A DNA stretch of 64,000 nucleotides from Adenophora triphylla var. japonica (GCA_022495995.1 JAFEMH010000984.1:434001-498000), one strand, 5' to 3'. Positions 34,637-46,885 are shown, counted from the first letter of the stretch. The notes: generated from the letters alone by a model not told the origin. Translations and numbers: made by a program.

Positions 34637-34703
34637 TGTTTTGGTCAAATTTCAACAAGTACCACCAATGACAAGAAAAATGACAAAAGAGATAAGAATC
34701 AGG
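34637..34703 (-). repeat. Left LTR of the minus Tat element, first fragment
   Basis: The first 67 bp of the LTR (TGTTTTGGTCAAATTTCAAC) match 57207-57273 with a few substitutions. The LTR is cut by the plus-strand Tat element and continues at 48029. Confidence 0.92.
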
Positions 34704-35710
34704 TGTAGACACCCCATTCTGAACACATCGGATCATACTTATACCACTCTAAGTCTCGCTTTGAGTCAAGAAGTAGAAATCCACCATTTCGTCATGTTTC
34801 GTTAAAGTTTTGACTAACTACCGTTAGTTTGGGACTAAACTGCATACGAGATAACGAGGAAAGGACAAAACTGTCCACAGGAGCAATATCTCGCCGCGAG
34901 ATGGCGTGTCTCGCGCGAGATATCTCCCTCTCGCATTGCGCACGACGCTTCCTCGTCGATTTCAACCTCTTTCCGGGATAAAACTTTATCTCTCCGGCCA
35001 ACCAATGGGAGAGGAGGTCTAGAACCATCTGATAGGGTTTTAACTCTCCACTTCTTCATATCCAACCTCTATAAATACTTGGTGACTTCCAAGGCTCAAA
35101 AGGTCGAAGGTCCCGGACCGCGAATTTACACAACACACACACATTTTGTCGTTTTCTTTCCCTGAAAGAATCCTTCAAAATCACCCTAAAACTCACCTCA
35201 TAGTTTGTTTGTCAACCTTGTTGATAAACAAGCATCAATCTCCAAACCAAGGACCAAGGCGAAGCTCTGTCCGTGTGAAGGGTCGACTCTAAACTTGAGC
35301 CGAAACTCTGCCCACATCACCTCACGCAAGGTAATTCCTAATCTTCCTTCTAATTGATTGTTAGAGTGGTATAAGTCCATAGAATCTAGGATCGGCCTAG
35401 AGCCTCTCCAAATCATGGAGACGGTCTCGAAGCAATCGATCCTACATTCCGTTTGACCTCGTCAAATGGACTTTTATTTGTAGTATTTGAATTCGTTTTT
35501 TATTTCTTCTTTTGAAAAACCTCTCTTTTCTTTAGCAAGACCGATCTCCGGATCGGATGAAATGGATGCCTTCTAAACCTACCCATTTCATAACCTAAGC
35601 CCCGAACCCAAATCTCTTTCAAAATGGTTTTTCTATGTTTCCAATCAAATAATATAGGTGGCGACTCATAAAAATAAAAAGAACCAGAATTTCTTTCTCA
35701 CAACGCTACA
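34704..35710 (+). repeat. 5' LTR of the plus Tat element
   Basis: This 1007-bp LTR has a TATA box TATAAATA at 35070-35077. Upstream of it are ATCTCGC-C-GCGAGAT (34888-34902) and TCTCGCGCGAGA (34909-34920). A PBS-like GTGGCGACTC lies at 35658-35667, 43 bp before the end. Outside 34838-34990 it is almost identical to the 3' LTR. Confidence 0.95.
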
Positions 35711-35730
35711 GTGGCGACTCCGCTGGGGAC
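35711..35730 (+). other. Primer binding site, Tat/Ogre type
   Basis: GTGGCGACTCCGCTGGGGAC directly follows the LTR. The complement ends in CCA, as for a tRNA 3' end. tRNA-Arg is reported for Tat/Ogre; not verified here. Confidence 0.85.
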
Positions 35731-35824
35731 TGAAAATTAAGAGGCTTAAACTTGCGTCAAAATTAAAAGAGAGGTTTTTCAATCTATTTTGTAAAATTCG
35801 AATTTTTTCTGTTCTAAGATGAGA

Positions 35825-36862
35825 GATATCTCGCACGAGATATCATTATCTCGCGCGAGATAGGGCTTCCAGTCTGGTTGTTTTTTGGTTTCTCCTGTTT
35901 CGCTCGTAATCCAAGACGAGAGCCGAACATGCAAGGGGATCCCTGTATTCATTATCTGCGAGTTCCTGCATCTTAAGGCCTCCCTTAAGGTGTAGAACTC
36001 GGACCTTTATTTTCCTTAAATAATTGATTATTATTTATGAACTGCGTGTGATTGGGTTTTATTTAATTAAAGTCCGGTCCATTGGGGATTCGGGAGTTGT
36101 AAATTAAATTATTTATCTCTCTTTATCTCTCTTTATGTGGAACTACGACGGCCTGAGTCTTCCTAGATTGGGAGAAACGTAGGCAACCACTTGGTGCGGC
36201 CACTATCTGTTTTCTCTTTTAACTTTCAAAAAAAAAATAAAACTTTCTATTTTACTCTATCACATAGATTGACTATCACACACGCGCACTCATACTATAA
36301 CTGTCATTGCACTGCATACCCTCTATAAACCCGGGACCCACACTAAGGACGGATGACGGTAACCACCTAGTCGCCGGTCTCTCTGAAGTTGGACAATCCC
36401 ACTCCGCGTATTCAATCCACTTAGATTGTCATATCGTGGGGAGCCTAGCCTTCCAGCCCTGCATCACCACATTTTCATGTAGATTGACTTTTTAGGATCA
36501 CTCCGTGACCGGTCGGTTTTGACTCGGTGATCTTTTCTTGTTTTTGATCAAAACAAAGCCATGTAAAATTGACAATAAGAAAGGATTTGGAAAAAGTCCC
36601 TTCGGAAAAAGTCCCTTCGGAAAAAGTCCCTTTCGGATGTCCCTTCAAGAAAAATGTGCATATAATCCTTCAAAAAAAAAAACAATCTTACATGGCTTTG
36701 TTTTACAAAAATTGGATTGATTGCTTAGTCGTTAGGTTCTGATAAAGGCCTTAGAAACCCCTCAAAACGGACTTTCCGTTCCGACCAAAAATTAGGGCTA
36801 AATAAAAATCGACTTTCCGTGTGATTATCTCGCGCGGGATTACTTATCTCGCACGGGATAAT
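35825..36862 (+). promoter_or_regulatory. Leader with palindromes, hairpin module and long stem
   Basis: Palindromes: GATATCTCG-CA-CGAGATATC (35825-35844) and TATCTCGCGCGAGATA (35847-35862, perfect 16 bp). Weaker ones are near 36825-36840 and 36844-36861 (TTATCTCG-CA-CGGGATAA). A hairpin module lies at 36139-36188. A 17-bp stem AAAACAAAGCCATGTAA (36550-36566) with its complement at 36688-36704 encloses three GGAAAAAGTCCCTT units (36588-36640). No coding start is credible before about 36.99 kb. Confidence 0.7.
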
Positions 36863-37073
36863 GCTTCTGTTTGCTAAATTTGAGCCTGAGCCATTTAAGC
36901 CTGCTTCCGACTCGTTGGGGCTAGATCCTGATATCTGCATCTCTTCCGTCGCTTCCGAAGCTACTCAACTCCAAGACTCCCAACACAATGTCCGACATCG
37001 ACAACATTCTGGGAAATGAGACCCTGTCCGAAAACAACCACAAACTCTGGAAGAAGCCAATGATCGCCTAGAA

Positions 37074-38048
37074 GTGCAACCTTCCCAAATCCACACTCTC
37101 GTGGAAGAAATTCAAGAGCTTAGGGCTGCACTAGCCAACAAAGAAAAGAAGAAGAAAAATGACTCTTCCTCCGGAGAAGAGGAGTCATACACTAAAAGGG
37201 CCAAGGGTCGCCGCAAAAGCAAAAGCAAGAAACAGAAGCACGAGTCTAGCTCGTCATCTTCCTCATCCGACAATGAAAGTCACGCATCCAAGAAAGAAGG
37301 CAAGGGGGAAAGCAAGAATGAACCCCTCACCATGGCCATGCTAGAAAAGAAACTTGCATCCCTCGATGTGAGTAAGGGAGCCACGCTCTCTATCGATTAC
37401 GATACTCTTCGTCAGTCCATGTAAAAGCTTCCTAGAAAGTACAAAACACCTGATATTGCAAAATTCAATGGTGCCACCTGTCCCAAATCACATTTGGAGA
37501 CCTACTCTTGGGCCATGCTACCTATGGGTGTTGATGACAACCTGTTAGCCCAATGCTTTCCACAAACTCTCGATGGTGCTGCTAGAGATTGGTATATGAC
37601 CCTCCCACTCTCAACAAGACTAGACTGGCCACTTGCTAGTTGTACTTTCCAAAAACAATATGAGGACAACTCCACTTATCGCACCACTAGAAGGGATCTT
37701 GAGCAAACCAAGCAGCTTCCAAACGAGTCCTTCACAGATTTTGTTAAAAGGTGGAGAACCAAGCTAACCGAAATCGTTGATAGGCCCAGCCTAGACTAAC
37801 AAATTCACATCCTCATACAGTGCCTTAGAGAGGAATATCAAGACAAGCTAGCCGGCAACTACTTTCCTAGCTTCGCCGAACTTCACAAGTCGGGCATACG
37901 GTTAGATGACCTCATCAAACAGAAAAGGGAAGCCAAGAAAGAAAGTGGATTCCGTTACAACAAGAGCTCTTCTTCCTCCTCCAATCCTAAGGATACGTCT
38001 GTCAACGCCATTGTCTTCAATCATCCTGGAAATGGTAAATACTCCGCG
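37074..38048 (+). pseudogene. Tat gag, N-terminal and central part
   Basis: A start near 36.99-37.07 kb gives a charged N-terminus with a predicted coil (VEEIQELRAALANKEKKKK), a serine-rich stretch and Lys/Arg-rich segments. The capsid-like part has LETYSWAMLPMGVDD, DGAARDWYMTLPLS and FTDFVKRWRTKLTEI, typical of the Retrotrans_gag domain. In-frame TAA codons at about 37422 and 37797 interrupt it; the first reads ATG TAA AAG and could come from CAA by C-to-T change. It runs in the same frame series into the next entry. Confidence 0.85.
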
Positions 38049-39749
38049 GTGCCCCCACCACAAAAGAAGAAGAAAGATAGACATTATGACAAGCTTGAAG
38101 GAATCACCCAAGAAGAACTCTTCGAAGTGCTTGTCAAGAACGGGAAAATCAAACCAAGAGAAGGCGCACCTCCAAAGAAAGATCTTCCTGCCAACCATGC
38201 CCATCATCTCTTCTGTAAGTACCACAACTTCACCGGTCACGACACCAACTCCTGCTTCCACTTGAAAGACGTCATCCAAGATTTGTTTGACGATAAAGAG
38301 ATAGGGTTACCAAATGTTTTTACTAATCATTTGCCAAACAATGAGGTCAATCTAATAGAGATAAAAAGTAGCTTCGAGGACCCTACTCGTCTAGCCACAA
38401 TTGTGGACGAGAGCCCTCTTGAATTTAATGAATCTTCTTTCTGTTATATGATGTCTTGGGAGGAAATCTTAGAACAAAAGGGAAAAGGATCTAAAACAGT
38501 CAACCTACTCACACGATCCGGTCGTGTGATCACCAACAAAGACCCAAGGGATGAAAATCCTCCAAAACAAGCTAAAGCCTCATCGGCAAGTGAACCGGAG
38601 GACCCTCTCTTAACTCAATTGAAAAAGACACAAGCAAATATCTCGGTTTGGGATCTCATAGGAGCATCTCACAAGCACCGTGAGATGTTGAAAAGGGCAT
38701 TGGCTCAAATGACCATTTCCTCAGAAGCAACACCCGAAGAGCTCACTCAAATGATTGGCCAAGTGCAGTTTGGCAACGTCATCACTTTCACTGACTTGGA
38801 CCTCCCATCCTATGGGAACAATCATCATGAGGCCCTTTACATAACTGCTAAGGTGAATGGGTACCGAATGCCACGCATTTTGGTCGACAATGGTTCTGCA
38901 ATCAATGTCCTCCCGAAGAAAGCCTTATCATCATTAGGCCTCACCCACAAAGACCTCAAGCCATCCGGGCATACTGTAAGGGGGTACGATTGTACTGCTA
39001 GAACCGCTCTGGGATCAGTTGTGATACCTGTAGAAATGGGGCAAGTCACTATGAGCATCGAATTTCAAGTCATCGACATCCCGGCATCCTTCAATTTGCT
39101 GCTTGGTCGCCCTTGGCTACACGACATAGGGGGTGTGCCCTCCTCCCTGCACCAATGCATCAAGTTCAGACACAACAACACGATAGTCACCATACACGGA
39201 GAGATGGTCACTGCTAGTCCTATCCTCGAAGTACAACATAGCACTTCTGATTTCCTGTTCAGTGGTTTTGAGATTGAGAGAGAAAGCACTGTGAATGTCA
39301 TAGACACTTACAACGAGAACGACTACTCAAAGGCACTTAGGTTTTCCGGAAGCCTTCCTGTCTGGAGAATGATGCTAGCAAAAGGGTACTTTCCTGGATT
39401 GGGGCTTGGAAAGCACTTACAAGGAATAACGGAACCACCACCGGTCCCCCCGCCTCACACAAAGCATGGACTAGGATACGACATCTCCATCCACGATGAA
39501 GATGACGTAGAAGAGTGGGGCTTTACTCAAATCAAGTGGGAAGGAACCTCGTACAAAGGCTGCAATGACCCAAAGTCCAAGGATTGCAACCTCAAACCAT
39601 ATCAAAAGACACTCAATGGCTACTTTGTTCGAGAAGGGGAAAATATTCCCTACTTTATCTTTTCAGAACCATGGACTGATGATAAAGGAAAGCGCCAACC
39701 GGGCTTTGAAATCTTCGCCGATCGCGATGCTTCTCCGCATAAAATGTAA
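38049..39749 (+). CDS. Tat gag C-terminus, protease and G-patch
   Basis: An uninterrupted 566-codon stretch. It starts with a nucleocapsid-like CKYHNFTGHDTNSCFHLKDV (C-x2-H-x4-H-x4-C spacing). The aspartic protease shows ILVDNGSAINVLPKKAL, with D-N-G in place of D-T/S-G, and LLLGRPWLHD. A glycine-rich G-patch-like segment follows (MLAKGYFPGLGLGKHLQG). The true translation start is probably upstream, in the broken gag. The long open frame contrasts with the frameshifted pol that follows. It ends at TAA 39747-39749. Confidence 0.85.
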   Translation: MPPPQKKKKDRHYDKLEGITQEELFEVLVKNGKIKPREGAPPKKDLPANHAHHLFCKYHNFTGHDTNSCFHLKDVIQDLFDDKEIGLPNVFTNHLPNNEVNLIEIKSSFEDPTRLATIVDESPLEFNESSFCYMMSWEEILEQKGKGSKTVNLLTRSGRVITNKDPRDENPPKQAKASSASEPEDPLLTQLKKTQANISVWDLIGASHKHREMLKRALAQMTISSEATPEELTQMIGQVQFGNVITFTDLDLPSYGNNHHEALYITAKVNGYRMPRILVDNGSAINVLPKKALSSLGLTHKDLKPSGHTVRGYDCTARTALGSVVIPVEMGQVTMSIEFQVIDIPASFNLLLGRPWLHDIGGVPSSLHQCIKFRHNNTIVTIHGEMVTASPILEVQHSTSDFLFSGFEIERESTVNVIDTYNENDYSKALRFSGSLPVWRMMLAKGYFPGLGLGKHLQGITEPPPVPPPHTKHGLGYDISIHDEDDVEEWGFTQIKWEGTSYKGCNDPKSKDCNLKPYQKTLNGYFVREGENIPYFIFSEPWTDDKGKRQPGFEIFADRDASPHKM

Positions 39750-40429
39750 TCCGTCCCACCGATCCCTAATGATTTGTGGGGCACGAAGGCGTAAATGACA
39801 AGCGAATGGGACTTTGTGTTGGGAGAAGACATGCCAGCGACAGTTCCAAGACTGTGCCGGTTAGAAGACAGCCGGATCCACGCAATATCCAAGGGGACTC
39901 TCCAACTACCGACTACACAAGACTAATACGTAAATGTGATGAGCCAATTCTAAACGGCACGTCACCGGGGACCAGCTTGTTGATGAAGACTTCATGATCA
40001 AAGAGCTTGGTTGCACTCCCCACCCTCGCAGGAAGATAGGCCCTACAACTTTTACATTAGAAGCAGGCTCCACCTCCGATGAACTCACTCAAGAGGAAAT
40101 CGAGGCGGTGGCTGAACATGTATTCCCTCACTTCCTTAATGAAAACTTTGATCTTTCCGAGTACCCTTGAGATTGCTAACATCGTAAATGATGAATTAAC
40201 TAATAATAATCAATATAACGAACACGTTAATAATGAATCATACGATGAGATAGATCAAGAAAACGAACAAATCTTAAAAGAATTAGCTAAGCAAGTAGGT
40301 CGTTGTGGAAAGAATGGCCCTGTTGACGACGAGGAAATGCAAACGGTTAATCTTGGGACAACAGAAGACCCAGAGAAACAAAGATCGCCGGCTTCTTCAA
40401 GGGGGAAGACAGAGAAACCTTGACCCAAC

Positions 40430-41160
40430 TCCTCGAGAGAATATGTCGACGTATTCGCTTGGTCCTACAAAGATATGCACAGGTTGAATCGATCGGTTGT
40501 AGAACACAAGATACCGCCGCTACCCAACGCCAAGCCGCCTGCGAAACTACGCGAGAATCAAGCCGGAATGGTCAATGCAAGTGAAAGAGGAAATCATGAA
40601 ACTCTTGAACGTAGGGTTCATCAAAGTGATTGAATATCCGGAATGGTTAGCAAACACGGTGCAAGTAGCCAAGTCGAACGGGAAAATACGAGTCCGTGTT
40701 GATTTCGGAGACTTGAACAAGGCATCCCCTAAAGATGACTTCCCGCTACCAAACATAGACATGTTGGTCGATGCCACGCGGCATACGAGGTCCGCTCATT
40801 CGTCGACGGGTTCGCAGTGGTATAACCAAATCCTCATGGCGAAGAGGACCGGCAAAACAGATTCACCACACCTGGGAACGTTACGCTACACGGTCATGCC
40901 GTTTGGTCTCAAGAACGCCGGGGCTACTTATCAAAGAGCAATCCACAACACTATTCCATGACATGATCCACAAGGAAATAGAGGTATATGTGGACGACAT
41001 GATTATTCACTCAAAGGGACAGATGGTCAACACTTCGTAGATCTCGAGAAAATTCTTCAATCGACCGAGACAAAGACAAAATGAGACTCAACCCCGCCAA
41101 ATGCTCATTCGGAGTAGTCAAAGGGAAAGTCTTGGGATACATGGTCACGTAACGCGGCAT
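40430..41160 (+). pseudogene. Tat reverse transcriptase, frameshifted
   Basis: Starting with EYVDVFAWSYKDM-type sequence, then HKIPPLPNAKPP, the finger domain gives PEWLANTVQVAKSNGKIRVR, VDFGDLNKASPKDDFPLPNI, YTVMPFGLKNAGATYQRA and the active site EVYVDDMIIHSKG. Frameshifts occur near 40790 and 40950 and again after 41040. The catalytic YVDD is intact. The linker 39750-40430 has only fragments (for example EIEAVAEHVFP). Confidence 0.85.
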
Positions 41161-42420
41161 AGAAGCATCCCGCCAAGATAAAGGCCATTACGGACATGCC
41201 TCCACCCAGACACGTAAAGAAGTAAAGGGATTCATGGGCGGACTTCAATATATCGATCGATTCATTAATCAAGCGACTACAATGTGTGACCCCATCTTTA
41301 AGCCGCTTAAGAAAAACGCACCTCAAGAGTGGACCGAAGAATGTCAAGAAGCATTCGAGGAAGTTAAGCACTACTTGACTTCCCCACCTATCCTGGTTCC
41401 ACCACACAAGGAGAAGCCCTTGAAGTTATACCTCACGATCACGTACAACGCATTAGGGGCTATGCTTGCTCAAGAACAAAACTTCGCACACGTAAAATGC
41501 CATCTACTTTGTCGCCCGCGAGATTCCAAGGCGGTGAAATCAACTACTCTCTACTCGACAAGTCATGCGCCGCTCTCGTCTGGGTATCACAAAGGCTAAA
41601 GCACTATATGGAAGCCTTTCGGTCAGTCTCATCGCAAAGATGGATCCACCGAAATATATCCTAGACAAATCAAATTTGTCTTCGAGACTAGCCAAATGGT
41701 ACTTCATGCTCGCGGGGTATGATATCACTTACGTCACTCGAAATCCGTCGAGGGAGTGTATTCGCAGATCGGGCCGAATTTCCTTGCGACGAAGTGAAGG
41801 GGAAGACCCGCGATTCCACGATGAGGACATCCTAAGCATAGAAGAAAATAAGTGGCAATTATTTTTCGATGGCGCAGCCAACAAGAGAGGGTTTGGCATC
41901 GGAATGTTATTGGTAGACCCTAACGACATCTACACTCCACTAGCGGTGCGTCTTGACTTTGACGCCACCAACAATACCGCGAGAATACGAGGCTTGCATA
42001 GCGGGGCTTGAGGCAGCCCTAGAGCGCAACGTGACCGAACTCGAGGTATTCGGGGATTCCCAATTGATCATCAATCGAGACATTGAAGAAGTGGAGGGTC
42101 CAAGATCCAACCCTTCAAAGATACGGTGCCCACCTCCAAGAATTGGCGCAACAATTTCGGGATGTCTCATTCCACTATCTCCCCGAGAGACAAAAATCGG
42201 TTTGCGGACGCATTAGCCACACTTGCTTCTTTGGTCGAAATCCCTAAAGGAAACGGTTAAACCCTTCAAAATAACACGGCGTGCAACTCCACGCATCTTG
42301 CGCCGTTATAGATCTTCACGACTGCAAAGACAAATGGTTATCCAAAGGTGCATTGTTGAAAACTCCGAAGGAAACCATGGTACCACGACATTTGGTATTT
42401 CATCCTAGATGGAACCATAC
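41161..42420 (+). pseudogene. Tat RNase H pair
   Basis: An RT-linked RNase H-like region (LKLYLTITYNALGAMLAQEQ) is followed by a second, archaeal-type RNase H: WQLFFDGAANKRGFGIGML, then in another frame REYEACIAGLEAALERNV and LEVFGDSQLIIN. D, E and D residues of the second domain are present. Two RNase H domains in tandem are diagnostic of the Tat lineage. Several single-base frameshifts. Confidence 0.82.
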
Positions 42421-42489
42421 CGCTTGAGACGGACACGAAGACTCGGGTCGCCCTTAAAAGGTTAGGCGCCAATTACGTCATCACTGGCG

Positions 42490-43613
42490 GCCGTCTATTC
42501 AAGAAACATTCCCAAGGAAACCTCCTTTGCGCCACCGAGGAAGAGGCCCGGGAAATAATGGACCATGTTCATCAAGGCATATGTGGAACCCACATGAGCG
42601 GAAACATGCTCGCCAAAAGATCATCGAACAAGGGTACTTTTGGGCGACCATGGAAGCCGACCGTACCAAAATGGTCAAGAAGTGCCACAAGTGTCGGATA
42701 CACGCCAATCTTCGGCATGCACCGCCTTCCTTACTGTACCCAATGACTTCACCTTGGCCGTTCTCTACATGGGGAATAGACGTGATTGGAAAGATCACAC
42801 CGCGGGAGCCAACGGACACTGTTTCGTCCTAGTAGCCATCGACTATTTCACGAAATGGGTCGAGGCCGCCTCCTACAAAGTTACGAATGCCGAGAAAGGT
42901 TGCGAGAATTCATCAAGCACAACATCATCTGCCGATATGGGGTTCCACAAGAGATGATATCCGATAATGGGTCACACTTCGAGAAGGAAACCGATCGCCT
43001 GCGGCCAAGTACAAAATCACGAGACACAAGTCATCTCCTTATAGGCCTCAAACAAACGGAGCGATTGAAGCCGCGAACAAAACAATCGAGACTATCATCG
43101 AGAAAAATGGCGATCCTTTGGAAAAGCGGCCCGACAAGCTACCGTTCGCACTATGGGGGTACCGCACTTCGGTCCGAACGGCTACGGGAGAAACTCCCTA
43201 CGCCCTCACATTCGGGATGGAGAATTTGTCTTACCGATAGAATTGGAAATACCATCACTAAGAGTTCTCCTAGAAAACCAAGTGAATGAAGTCGGCGGCT
43301 AGAAAGCGGATACGAAGAACTAGCCCTGTTGGACGAAAGAAGGTTGAAAGCGGCCGAACACACTCAAGCTTACCAAAGAAGAATGGCAAGAGCTTTCAAC
43401 AAAGGTCAAGACAAGGAATATCGAGTAGGCGACACGGTGCTCCGTGAGCATCGTCCGGACCTTTCAACCCGTTAGGCAAGTGGGGACCAAGGTGGATAGG
43501 ACCCTACATTGTGAAGAAGATATTCTGCGGGGAGCCCTTCGGTGGTAGACTTAGACGGAGATCAACTACCGAAGCCGGTCAACATGGACAAGCTCAAGAA
43601 GTACTTCGCGTGA
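42490..43613 (+). pseudogene. Tat integrase
   Basis: The zinc-binding HHCC region can be read in two frames (VHQGICGTHMSGNMLAK; KKCHKCRIHANLRHAP). The core shows STWGIDVIGKITP, VAIDYFTKWVEAAS, EMISDNGSHFEKET and, in another frame, NGAIEAANKTIE, so the D, D and E residues are present. The C-terminal part includes WGPRWIGPYIVKK and ends at TGA 43611-43613 after LKKYFA. About five frameshifts. Confidence 0.85.
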
Positions 43614-43786
43614 CTTGGCCTCCTTAAAAGAAATCACTCGCTAGGTTGAAAATCCCGGAAAGGACAACCTAGGCAAAAAATTAGAGCTAGCACAAGAAAA
43701 GAAGCATTGGATTGAAAACCCGAAGGGCGGTCTAGGCAAAAGAAAGGGTGTGCATGAAAAAAAAAAAAAAAAAAAAAGGGGGCCTT

Positions 43787-43902
43787 ATCTCGCGCGAGAT
43801 TACCCCACGGCCCGGAGCCATATTTTGTCCTTTTCTCAAAAATGAACTACGTTGGACTGAGTCTCTTGTTTAATTACTTTGTAAAGAGGAACGTAGGTAG
43901 CC
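43787..43902 (+). repeat. Palindrome and hairpin module after pol
   Basis: ATCTCGCGCGAGAT (43787-43800, perfect 14 bp) follows a 22-base A run. The hairpin module at 43844-43902 reads GAACTACGTTGGACTGAG, an inner stem CTCTT/AAGAG with a long loop, then AACGTAGGTAGCC. Confidence 0.75.
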
Positions 43903-44097
43903 TTCGGGTTCGGTCTAATCAAATAAATAAATCAAAGTTGTCCCTTTTATTAATCGAATGCGTTTCATTAATGACAATAGGGAAATCCTAACCACAACAA
44001 CTAATTTGCTAAGCTAACAAACTTGAAAAAAAATACTAATAAAGCGAAACAATTGATCTATCAAAGCAATCTCTTGGTCCTCCTAAAGATCTAGCCT

Positions 44098-45596
44098 TTC
44101 ATTGACTTGGTTGGCCGGCGGACATGGTCTCCACCGTCGTCGTGATCCTCCTTGCGCTTTGAGCCTCTCAAAGCGAGAACATCCTCGAGACGGTCAAAAA
44201 CGAGTCGAGACGATCAAAGACAGATTCCGACAATCTCTTGAAGACATGAGGCCTATCCAAAGCTTGCGTCTTTCCAGGCATTCCCTTGCCTCGCCTCTCG
44301 TACCAATCCCCATCAAGAAAATCTGAGTTGGATCGGTTCGCACATTAGCGGGGATCGGGCGAGCCTCGCTCCTTCGCAAGATCTTGCTAGCTACAAAAGA
44401 ATCTCTTAGCGGTGAAAGCCGCAAATCATCAATCTTCTCTGCACTAGGATGACCGGTATGGAGGAACCAATCCAAATATTTGTCGAGACGGGAAGATGCT
44501 TGCATTAAAAGTCCGAAGGTTCGACCAACGGTCCCTATTAGTTCCTTCACCCCATGCTTGAGCTAGCACTGTGCAAACTCTACACCAATATAAGACACTA
44601 CACGAGAAGCTCCTTCGAAAAGATAAGTGTCCTGCTGGCGACCAAGCGACGAAGCACCCGCTTGGGAAAATAAAAGGAGGAATCTCGCAAACCCGGAAGA
44701 ACAACCTGTCAAAACCCTTGGTATTGGCAACATACTTGTTCAACCTCCAATAAGGTGGACACCGAGAGAATATCGCGGTTTCGGTCTTCGCAATCAACTC
44801 GGCCCATTCATCCTTTGAAAGATCTTTGATCAACAACTTTCGCGTATGATATGTAAAAGGAGAATATTCCAACGGGGGACCTATCAACTTGAGATGCTCC
44901 CTAAGCCAAATAGTCAACGAGGAGGGGACTCCCTTGAGTCATGACGCCGATCCTATGCGGCTCATCAAAACCATGAAGGGTCTCACCCAAGATTAGCGGA
45001 ATAATGTTCCTAGAACGTTTCCTAGCACTGCGAACAACTTCCACCGAGTTGGGAATCGACCAAGCCGTCCTGCACGTAAACAAAACATCTCCGAAAAGAG
45101 AAAGAGCCGAGAAAGTTCCGCTTATGGACATGAAAAGCGTCATCATCGGAATCACCGGCGAAGCGTCCCGGAAAGAAGAGCAATCAACCCACTTGCGGTG
45201 AACCAACCCATAGCAAGTATCGGGGATCCCTAACAATTCGTTCAAAGCCTCCGAATGATTCCTATGATACTTAGGAACAGCAATCTCGCCGAGTCAAAGG
45301 CATATCCAAGATGATGGCGAATTCCTCCACAAGGCACCATCTCATTCAAAGAAAAATTGAAAAGATGAATAGAGGGATCCCAAAATCAAGCGGCACCCGC
45401 AATAACTTCCAATCCGGTTGGAGGTTCTTCAAAGTGAAAAGAATTCTAAATCCAGTGCGATAAACTTATTGCGAGACCGGTTGCGAAATGACCTTACAAA
45501 ATCCCTAGATGCTTGCTTGAAAGATGCAATCACTTCGGAGGACAAAGAAAAATAATCGACAATCATGGACGTTAGGGCAATCTCCTTGGAAGCCAT
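44098..45596 (-). pseudogene. Antisense ORF, plant-mobile-domain-like (DUF7745 type)
   Basis: The minus-strand ATG at 45594-45596 starts MASKEIALTSMIVDYFSL. Blocks in order: LKNLQPDWKLL, FWDPSIHLFNFSLNEMVP, FSALSLFGDVLFTCRTAW, RNIIPLILGETLHGFDEPHR, MTQGSPLL, DEWAELIAKTE, and a C-terminal tail with RFDRLEDVLALRGSKR. The frame changes at least three times. Opposite orientation to pol implies separate expression. The relative at 1-980 shows this ORF is a stable part of the family. Function unknown. Confidence 0.6.
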
Positions 45597-45760
45597 GGAT
45601 CGCGGGGTTGAAGAAGAAGACAAGAGTTTCACCCTAACGAGGATATCTCTAGAGTTTGAAAAGCTAGAATGAGTTATACGGCCGGACTACGGGGTGATTT
45701 TATAGGGAAAAGCTGTCAAAATCCTGTTCGAAAAAGGAAGAGATTTACTGCTGGGTAGCG

Positions 45761-45794
45761 TGTCTCGTGCGAGACACCTTATCTCGCGCGAGAT
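45761..45794 (+). repeat. Palindrome pair downstream of the antisense ORF
   Basis: TGTCTCG-TG-CGAGACA (45761-45776) and ATCTCGCGCGAGAT (45781-45794). The equivalent site in the older copy is 1148-1159 plus the palindrome split by the insertion at 1172/21672. Confidence 0.85.
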
Positions 45795-46329
45795 ATTCCT
45801 ACGGCAAAGCAACGGCGGTTCTACTCAAACGGCAATCTAGCCCCGACTTGACAAAGCAAGTCTCGAAAAACCTGCGTGTACAGTTCATAACACGCAATAA
45901 AACACCATACTCAGGCTCAAAATTGCGGCCTAACGGCCATTCCATTTCCGAAAACATGGAAAGTCGAGAAAGTTAATTAACTAACTAATTAGACCTAGGA
46001 TTAGGGATTAAGAAAAACCATTGTTTGTGCTACCTATGTGTTCCTAACGAGTACCGGAAAAGAAAGAAAAAATTATGCAGGCCCACACGGCCAATATGTA
46101 CAGATAATCAGATAAAGAATAAAAAGGGGAGGGGATCACGCCATCAAGTCGCTCGAGCCGCCAGCACCTCCGCCATCACCACCAGGGGGGCTACCATCCC
46201 TCCTTGACCTCTTGGCTCCGCAAGTAGGGGTCATAGCCGAGGCCACCGTCGAGGCCGCCGAAGAAGCCTTCTGGAACAGCCTCTCGGACAGGTCCGACAC
46301 CAAAGCCATCAACCCAATTCACGTGATTC

Positions 46330-46690
46330 AGAGCCCAGAAAGGTGAATCATCAAAGGAAAAGCCCGGTCCAACGCCCAGACAGGTGGATCGTCATCAAAA
46401 AGCTCGGTCCAACGCCCAGACAGGTGGATCGTCATCAAATGGATCGTCATCAGCTCGGTCCAACGCCCAACAGTGGATCGTCATCGAAAAGCTCGGTCCA
46501 ATGCCCAAGGTGGATCGTCATCAGAAAAGACCGGTCCAACGCCCAGACAGGTGGATCGTCGAACCAAAAGCCCGATTCAACGCCCAAACAGGTGAATCGT
46601 CATCCCCAACAGCAAAAAGCCCGATTCGGAGCCCAGAACGGCGAATCGTCACAAAAACGACAGGACTCAGAGGACCGGACAGGTAAGCCT
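46330..46690. repeat. 3' tandem array, about 40-50 bp unit
   Basis: About eight units share GGTCCAACGCCCAGACAGG followed by TGGATCGTCATC, with indels between units. An apparent 190-codon ORF (46343-46915) is only the translation of the array and its flank. It lies in the 3' untranslated region. Confidence 0.85.
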
Positions 46691-46885
46691 TTGTTTTCTA
46701 ACATATTTCCCGCGAGGTTCGGAGCCCGAGACATGCGAATCTTCGAGACAGACGGGTATATTCGAGTGGGTCTTGATTTGATTCCTCAGTATGAATTTGC
46801 CTTTTCAAAAAATAAAATCTCCTCGATCTTCAAAAAAAAAACGTTTTTCAAAATACCTAAAGCAACCTTTTCATGTTTTGGAGTC

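Noticed and set aside
36588..36640. Repeated GGAAAAAGTCCCTT coding for a short peptide repeat
   Set aside because: It lies in the untranslated leader upstream of gag with no supported start; the 60-codon ORF is not credible.
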